Shown here: positions 1-3,595 of the stretch, one piece after another
Layout of the letters: every line of letters begins with the position of its first letter
How positions within the stretch are numbered: the first letter of the stretch is position 1
Origin: Proteobacteria bacterium UBA2383
GTDB taxonomy: Bacteria > Pseudomonadota > Gammaproteobacteria > Competibacterales > Competibacteraceae
Direction of reading: 5' to 3'
DNA: 5,329 bases
Assembly: GCA_002343485.1 (NCBI GenBank)
Contig: DDST01000164.1
Span: forward strand, 1-5,329
Program-made: the position numbers and the translations under genes
The notes under the pieces: generated by a model
What the model saw: the letters and a program-made list of their open reading frames with translations, nothing else
Told to the model about the DNA's origin: nothing
The model's database searches: none

Positions 1-150
1 TGGGACTTCACGTTCCTTTGTTGGAACGTACCCTATTTTGGTACTACACCCAAACTGGACAAAATGTTTTATTTTATCCCATGCTAGTGGAAATATGCTA
101 TTAAGTAATTGAAAATAAATAATTATTAAACAACAACCTGGGACAAAACA
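1..150. other. AT-rich non-coding left edge with two small inverted repeats
   Basis: No convincing gene is visible here. The stretch is clearly more AT-rich than everything after about position 175. Two small inverted repeats sit next to each other: a 7-base stem at 10-16 and 23-29 with a 6-base loop, and a 5-base stem (GTACC/GGTAC) at 28-32 and 40-44 whose loop contains TATTTT. They share bases 28-29, so only one can form at a time. Neither has the GC-rich stem plus T-run of a clear intrinsic terminator. The short motif CTGG(G)ACAAAA occurs twice, near 54 and near 138. Confidence 0.5.
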
Positions 151-255
151 ATGGATGAGCGTACACACCTGACAGGCTTGAAAGTGGAACAATTCCTTGC
201 CACCTCCGGCTACTCATCAGCCTCTCCCTATGCGGACCAGGTTCAGTCTCAGTAA
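151..255 (+). pseudogene. Possible remnant of the N-terminus of a tyrosine recombinase (integrase)
   Basis: A 34-codon reading frame begins with ATG at 151, with GGGA at 140-143 placed seven bases upstream as a plausible ribosome binding site. The first 28 or so residues, including LKVEQFLATSGYSSAS, resemble the N-terminal DNA-binding helices of XerC/XerD-type tyrosine recombinases, where a FL...GYS.xT pattern is common. After about residue 28 the resemblance stops and the frame ends at TAA 253-255. The rest of an integrase (catalytic Arg/His/Tyr domain) is absent. The loss of similarity falls at about position 230, exactly where a methyltransferase-like tail on the other strand ends, suggesting a rearrangement junction. 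The resemblance is from memory of the family and is short; the frame could be chance. Confidence 0.25.
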
Positions 256-315
256 TCGCTGTAGAATCTGGTCATCGCTGAGATCTGCCGACCAGCCGGA
301 GGTAGCGGCGACCGC
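217..315 (-). pseudogene. Remnant of the C-terminus of a DNA adenine methyltransferase (type II R-M, large class)
   Basis: The reverse strand reads AVAATSGWSADLSDDQILQR followed by LLRLNLVRIGRG and a TGA stop at 217-219. This closely resembles the extreme C-terminus of large class I SAM-dependent DNA methyltransferases of type II restriction systems, which typically end in a YGW-x-x-DLSDEEIL-x-RLLALN-x-ER pattern. The frame stays open back to an in-frame TGA at 409-411 but has no ATG, and residues before the match are not recognisable. A second reverse frame, 249-386, starts with ATG (MIVIFCAVGIRWVRLDHPWP) and runs into the match region one frame off, so a frameshifted remnant is possible. 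None of the catalytic domain (NPPY motif) is present. I read this as debris of a lost restriction-modification gene, based on about 30 residues. Confidence 0.42.
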
Positions 316-415
316 TTGCCGAGTCCGGGCCAGGGGTGATCCAGCCGGACCCAGCGAATGCCCACAGCACAGAAAATCACAATCATGCGGTGAGTTATCC
401 CAGCATCGTCATGGA

Positions 416-1099
416 TTAACCAGGCCGTTTGAGGACCTTAATCGTCCGGGCACTCCGCACTAAATGAGAGGGGATTTTCGTCTCATCCACCCGCTCATAG
501 AACCGGCGTTCCACCAGCGACAGTTGAGACCGGGGACGGAGGACAATCCGCTGAGCCTGGGGGGAAAACGCCTGAAAAACAGCATCGCTGGCTTGACCCC
601 AGGTGCGGGCGATAGGCAAGTAATCACGAACCGGCAGTTGAGCTGCTGGACCCCGCAGGACCGGATTCCCCATCGTCGCGCTGATCATCTGGCCGACGGC
701 CATTGCAATCAGATCATTGCGTAGTGATTCGGCCACACAGAACACCAGCAAGGACTGCCACTCGAATAAACGATCGCCCTGCGCCGTAGGTAACTCATGG
801 ACGACTTGGTCGAGGGTCAGCGCTTGTGGCGCGAGACGATCCAGGGTACTGGCGTAGCGCCCAAATAATTGGGTGCCTATGTGCGTGACATAAAGGTCAC
901 GAACCTGGAGGGTGAGCGTGATACCCTCCTCCACGCGCCCGGTACCCGGCGCAACCGTTACCTTAAAGGTCTCCGGACCCGGGCGGCACAGGCGATAGTA
1001 GGTATTGTCAAAACGGATGAGATGGGTGTCATCCGTATGGGCATCACGAATGCGGCTGATCTGGGAAGCCCAGTCTTCTGCGATGCGGAGTAAAAACAT
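416..1099 (-). CDS. Ribosome-inactivating-protein-like rRNA N-glycosidase (putative)
   Basis: The protein is 227 residues when started at ATG 1099. It shows, in order, the landmarks of the RIP fold (ricin A, Shiga toxin A). A beta region FKVTV...GITLTLQVRDLYV parallels the strand holding the first active-site Tyr (Tyr70 here; Tyr80 of ricin). LFGRYASTLDRLA parallels FGGNYDRLEQLA (Tyr82 here; Tyr123 of ricin). The helix LLVFCVAESLRNDLI carries the catalytic ExxR pair (Glu124, Arg127; Glu177/Arg180 of ricin, AEALR in Shiga toxin). TWGQASDAVF matches the active-site Trp segment SWGRLSTAI (Trp167; Trp211 of ricin). RIPs remove one adenine from the sarcin-ricin loop of large rRNA. The gap between the two tyrosines is only 12 residues, against about 40 in ricin, so this would be a compact or divergent member. 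No signal peptide, membrane segment or lectin B chain is seen, so it is cytoplasmic or released by lysis. An upstream in-frame ATG at 1120 would place the Shine-Dalgarno sequence inside the gene and is less likely. That it is coding is near certain; the family call is by eye. Confidence 0.72.
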   Translation of the reverse strand: MFLLRIAEDWASQISRIRDAHTDDTHLIRFDNTYYRLCRPGPETFKVTVAPGTGRVEEGITLTLQVRDLYVTHIGTQLFGRYASTLDRLAPQALTLDQVVHELPTAQGDRLFEWQSLLVFCVAESLRNDLIAMAVGQMISATMGNPVLRGPAAQLPVRDYLPIARTWGQASDAVFQAFSPQAQRIVLRPRSQLSLVERRFYERVDETKIPSHLVRSARTIKVLKRPG

Positions 1100-1105
1100 G
1101 GAAAG

Positions 1106-1112
1106 CCCTCCT
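1106..1112 (-). promoter_or_regulatory. Strong Shine-Dalgarno site for the RIP-like gene
   Basis: The reverse strand reads AGGAGGG six bases before ATG 1099. It is the best ribosome binding site seen in the window and decides the start: the longer frame from ATG 1120 would need an initiation signal further upstream, where none is seen. A strong independent site argues that the RIP-like protein is meant to be translated efficiently rather than only by coupling. Confidence 0.75.
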
Positions 1113-1134
1113 GATACCATCTAACCGGTAAAAT

Positions 1135-1314
1135 CTAGCCTGCCAGCCATGCTAAAAGCATACCTAGTTCCCGCAACGACACCAGCCACTCGTAGGAACG
1201 GGGATTTCCAAGGCCGTCCGCGCATCTTGCCATTCGGGCGGCAACGCCTTGCAGGAAGGCAATCGAAGGGTCAATCCGGCGGAAAGAATTCATCGATGCT
1301 TTTTTAGGCGGCAT
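1135..1314 (-). CDS. Possible small protein of unknown function upstream of the RIP-like gene
   Basis: From ATG 1314 the frame gives 59 residues, beginning MPPKKASMNSFRRIDPSIAF and ending SLRELGMLLAWLAG. The frame is open further back to a TTG at 1407 (90 residues), and an inner ATG lies at 1293 (52 residues). No start has a good Shine-Dalgarno site, and the region before 1314 contains inverted repeats, which argues against the long form. The sequence is basic near the N-terminus and probably helical (LQGVAARMARCADGL; SLRELGMLLAWLAG), with no signal peptide or clear membrane segment. I do not recognise a family. Its stop is 35 bases before the RIP-like start and on the same strand, so the two could be one transcript. 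An immunity or regulatory partner is a conceivable role, but nothing in the sequence shows it. It could also be non-coding. Confidence 0.4.
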   Translation of the reverse strand: MPPKKASMNSFRRIDPSIAFLQGVAARMARCADGLGNPRSYEWLVSLRELGMLLAWLAG

Positions 1315-1327
1315 TACTTTTCGCGCT

Positions 1328-1344
1328 AAGCAACTTGTTTGCTT
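1328..1344. repeat. Perfect inverted repeat upstream of the small gene
   Basis: AAGCAA at 1328-1333 and TTGCTT at 1339-1344 are exact reverse complements around a 5-base spacer (CTTGT). The repeat lies about 14 bases upstream of ATG 1314 on the reverse strand, where an operator or a leader hairpin could sit. It has no T-run after it, so it is not an intrinsic terminator. Confidence 0.3.
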
Positions 1345-1370
1345 GATAATCGCCTTAGTCACCGGCCACT

Positions 1371-1393
1371 TCATCCACAGAAATTGGGGATAA
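1371..1393. repeat. Inverted pair of near-consensus DnaA-box-like 9-mers
   Basis: TCATCCACA (1371-1379) and, in opposite orientation across a 5-base spacer, TGGGGATAA (1385-1393; reverse complement TTATCCCCA) each differ by one base from the DnaA box TTATCCACA. No AT-rich unwinding element or further cluster of boxes is seen, so this is not evidence for an origin. It may be a titration or regulatory pair, or simply chance. The second half overlaps a GGGG-ATAA-CCCC mini-hairpin at 1386-1397. Confidence 0.3.
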
Positions 1394-1463
1394 CCCCAGT
1401 CCTGCAAAAACCAGCGAAATCGTGCTCAACTCCACAAGAACCCTGGAAGAACCCATTTCATCC

Positions 1464-1480
1464 GTCTGTGGCAAACAGAC
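1464..1480 (-). terminator. Weak hairpin just downstream of queE
   Basis: GTCTGT (1464-1469) and ACAGAC (1475-1480) form a perfect 6-base stem with a 5-base loop, seven bases past the queE stop codon on the reverse strand. No run of T follows, so at best it is a weak or Rho-assisted 3' end, or an RNA-stabilising hairpin. It marks where a queD-queE transcript might end before the small gene and RIP-like gene. Confidence 0.25.
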
Positions 1481-1487
1481 CTCAATA

Positions 1488-2135
1488 TCAAGAAATTCCT
1501 AGTATCTTATGAGCTTGCAGACTCAATCGCCATTGCGGATGGGTCAGGCAATAAGCAACCGCAGCCTGGGTATGGACTTCCCGGTCAGGAGCATCCAATG
1601 GCTGCAAAAAGAAATGCGCAAAATCCAGCTCTATAAAACACTCCGGTTGCGCCTCTGGTTCAGACTGCGGATAGACCAGCTTCAATTCATCGCCCCAGAC
1701 CAGGCGCAACGGCGCCGCCGCCTTGGGGCTGACACAAATCCAATCCAATCCTGGCGGCGCGGGTAGTGTACCGTTGGTTTCCACTGCCACCTCAAACCCT
1801 CGGGTATGCAGCGCAAGGATCAGCGGCTTGTCCAATTGCAGCAACGGTTCTCCACCAGTGCAGACAACATAGGGACGGGCGCGCCGCACGTCCGATGGCC
1901 AGCAGGCAGCAATCGCAGTAGCCAGCAATTCCGGCGTAGCGAACTTTCCTCCACCGATCCCATCGGTTCCCATGAAATCGGTATCGCAGAACCGGCAGAC
2001 CGCTGAGGCCCGGTCAATGTCCCGCCCATTCCATAAATTACAACCGGCAAACCGGCAAAACACCGCTGGGCGTCCGGTTCGAGCGCCTTCGCCTTGCAAG
2101 GTATAGAAAATTTCCTTAACGGTATAGCCCATCAT
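1488..2135 (-). CDS. queE: 7-carboxy-7-deazaguanine synthase (radical SAM enzyme QueE)
   Basis: QueE uses S-adenosylmethionine, a [4Fe-4S] cluster and Mg2+ to contract 6-carboxy-5,6,7,8-tetrahydropterin to 7-carboxy-7-deazaguanine, the second QueD/QueE step toward queuosine in the cytoplasm. The 215-residue protein starts with VKEIFYTLQGEG (residues 6-17), the family's N-terminal signature. The cluster cysteines are Cys32, Cys47 and Cys50, spaced CX14CX2C instead of the classical CX3CX2C; this spacing is known for the Burkholderia multivorans type of QueE. CTGGEPLLQ (92-100) is the SAM-binding GGE motif, VETNGT (118-123) and VSPK (135-138) are typical, and FLQPLD plus the C-terminal SLQAHKILGI complete the family pattern. 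Length is normal. ATG 2135 follows the TAA of the queD-like gene with no gap, and a second ATG is at 2132; translational coupling is expected. No key residue appears to be missing. Confidence 0.96.
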   Translation of the reverse strand: MMGYTVKEIFYTLQGEGARTGRPAVFCRFAGCNLWNGRDIDRASAVCRFCDTDFMGTDGIGGGKFATPELLATAIAACWPSDVRRARPYVVCTGGEPLLQLDKPLILALHTRGFEVAVETNGTLPAPPGLDWICVSPKAAAPLRLVWGDELKLVYPQSEPEAQPECFIELDFAHFFLQPLDAPDREVHTQAAVAYCLTHPQWRLSLQAHKILGIS

Positions 2136-3215
2136 TTACCCCGGCAGTATGGGCCTCTCACCGCCCCAGCAGAGCGTTGCGCCACAGCCAGGCGTCTGCT
2201 CCAGATCGATCCGATCCAATGACGGCAATACTGCCCCCATCCGCTCGCGCATCCAATCCAATAATCCTGCGAGCGCCGGTCCTCGGGTTAATCCAGCCAA
2301 TTCATCCAACCGGTGATGATCAAGTTGCTGGTAGAGCGGCTCAAAAAGAGCCTTGACCTCCCCATAGTCCACCGTCCAGCCTAATACCTCATTCAGCGGT
2401 GCAGTCAGGTGCAGGCGCAACGTATAGCTATGTCCGTGCAACCGCCGGCGAGGATCACCTTCCGGAGCGCTACTTAGACGTAAAGCGCTCTCAAAACAAC
2501 GCTCCTTCCAGATTCGATAATACCGGCCATCGTAATGACAACCGGCCGTTGCCGTTTCATACACCGTCACCCACGACAAAGCTGGCAATTGAGGTTTCAC
2601 GCGCTGCCATAACCAGGCTGCCAGTTGCTCGCTGGTTGGATTCTCCAGCCCCGGCAACTCGTTCAGGCAATTCAAATGCAACTGCTCATGCAGCGGTGCC
2701 CATTGGGTTTCAAGGAGTTCGTATGAAGCAGGCAAGCGCGCATGCAAGATTACCGCAAAACCATGCCCATGCATTCGCCCACAGGGATGTCCGGGAGGGA
2801 CATACGGCAACTGATGAGCCGCTTCAAAGCGAAACCGCCGCCAAAGATGCACAGAACCGCTTTGGCTCCAATCGGTGCCTTGATCACAAGTGCTCTGAAC
2901 GCCAACTCGCTCTACCTTTACCATCCCTAACCGCGCCCGGATCCAGTGGGTCAGGTTCTCGTCAGTTGGTACCGGTAAATGGCCATTGAGCAAAGTGTAA
3001 TTCAGCGGTGTGACCGCCATCTGTAGCCGTTCGGCCAGGACATCCGTTTCAATGCCCGGAAAAAGCAGGTCATTCGGTGGAAACCTTGCCCAGACCCGCG
3101 CTAAAAAGCTATGCCCGTGCAACCGGTGTTCCCGGTGTTCCGGTGAGAACAACAAATCCAACTGGCGGGCAGCTTCGAACGGCGCAGCGGCTGTAAAGTA
3201 AATTCGAGGGTTCAT
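2136..3215 (-). CDS. queD: Triple-domain 6-carboxytetrahydropterin synthase (QueD/PTPS-like)
   Basis: QueD converts 7,8-dihydroneopterin triphosphate to 6-carboxy-5,6,7,8-tetrahydropterin. QueD is normally about 120 residues; this product has 359 (from ATG 3215) and contains three PTPS domains, roughly residues 5-110, 122-234 and 235-353. Each has its HGH: HRLHGHSF, GRMHGHGF and RRLHGHSY. Only domain 2 keeps the full zinc triad (His134, His149, His151), the catalytic Cys145 and the substrate-binding Glu (Glu220 in YETATAGC), and it is strikingly close to E. coli QueD (LPGLENPTSEQLA). Domain 2 lacks the Asp-His dyad: LHLNCLN stands where QueD has LDHHYLN. Domain 3 keeps that dyad (Asp299-His300 in QQLDHHRLDEL) but has Leu, Arg and Gln at the first His, Cys and Glu positions. 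Domain 1 has lost all of these. In PTPS enzymes the catalytic triad is formed across subunits, so a single composite site between domains 2 and 3 is a reasonable inference. A TTG lies directly before the ATG; the ribosome binding site is weak. The stop abuts queE. Confidence 0.93.
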   Translation of the reverse strand: MNPRIYFTAAAPFEAARQLDLLFSPEHREHRLHGHSFLARVWARFPPNDLLFPGIETDVLAERLQMAVTPLNYTLLNGHLPVPTDENLTHWIRARLGMVKVERVGVQSTCDQGTDWSQSGSVHLWRRFRFEAAHQLPYVPPGHPCGRMHGHGFAVILHARLPASYELLETQWAPLHEQLHLNCLNELPGLENPTSEQLAAWLWQRVKPQLPALSWVTVYETATAGCHYDGRYYRIWKERCFESALRLSSAPEGDPRRRLHGHSYTLRLHLTAPLNEVLGWTVDYGEVKALFEPLYQQLDHHRLDELAGLTRGPALAGLLDWMRERMGAVLPSLDRIDLEQTPGCGATLCWGGERPILPG

Positions 3216-3218
3216 CAA

Positions 3219-3595
3219 CTAATGGACCGGTTCTTCAACGGTTCGTATGGAACCCCTCAAGCTAGGAGGCGGCTGTGAAGCTAACCGATTGATTTGTAAA
3301 CAAAGCAAAGGCCCGCTCAACGTTTTCTTAAGAATCTCAAGCGACCCGGAGGCTGACCCTTTGAGCCAACTATTTGGAAACGTGAAAGCGTTGATACGCC
3401 ATTTGAAAGCTTCTTGCAAGAGTTACCAGAGGGCTAACAACTGATGATCGAATCTAACGTGTTTTGCCAACCGCACAGCGTCCCGATCCCTAGCGTTGTC
3501 AGGCCAAAAATTTTACTAATCAGATTTCCAGATGAATTGCCGCTACAATTCATGCCATTCATTCGCCACTCGCCTACCCTGTTGGAATATCGTTA
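3219..3595. other. Intergenic region between divergent queD-like and amylase genes
   Basis: About 380 bases hold no gene I can support. Two opposing open frames of 65-66 codons overlap here (3247-3444 on +, and 3219-3419 on - from a TTG), with no recognisable domain and no good ribosome binding site, so both are probably chance. The reverse frame's TAG lies directly before the queD start, so a leader peptide is not fully excluded. Promoters for both flanking genes should lie here. For the amylase, TTGTCA at 3496-3501 with TAATCA at 3517-3522 (15-base spacing) and TACAAT at 3544-3549 are possible elements, but none makes a full consensus promoter. Small palindromes occur at 3325-3334 (TTCTTAAGAA) and 3293-3304 (TTTGT-AA-ACAAA). 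Confidence 0.45.

Noticed and set aside
10..44. Intrinsic terminator at the left edge
   Set aside because: The two stems are short and AT-mixed, and the only T-run (TTTT) is in a loop, not after a GC-rich stem.
197..1093. Forward frames at 197-463, 464-724 and 869-1093
   Set aside because: They run opposite the RIP-like gene and the gene remnants, have no domain, and no proper ribosome binding sites.
1100..1120. Longer start (ATG 1120) for the RIP-like protein
   Set aside because: The AGGAGGG site lies between this ATG and ATG 1099, at ideal distance from 1099; the seven extra residues (MVSGGLS) encode the Shine-Dalgarno itself.
1371..1397. Replication origin
   Set aside because: Only two imperfect DnaA-like 9-mers, no AT-rich unwinding region and no dnaA/dnaN or rep gene nearby.
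2399..2989. Open frame of 196 codons on the forward strand
   Set aside because: It is opposite the triple-domain QueD gene, with low-complexity composition and no family resemblance.
3219..3444. Opposing 65-66 codon frames upstream of queD and the amylase
   Set aside because: No family resemblance, weak starts (one is TTG) and mutual overlap; treated as intergenic sequence.
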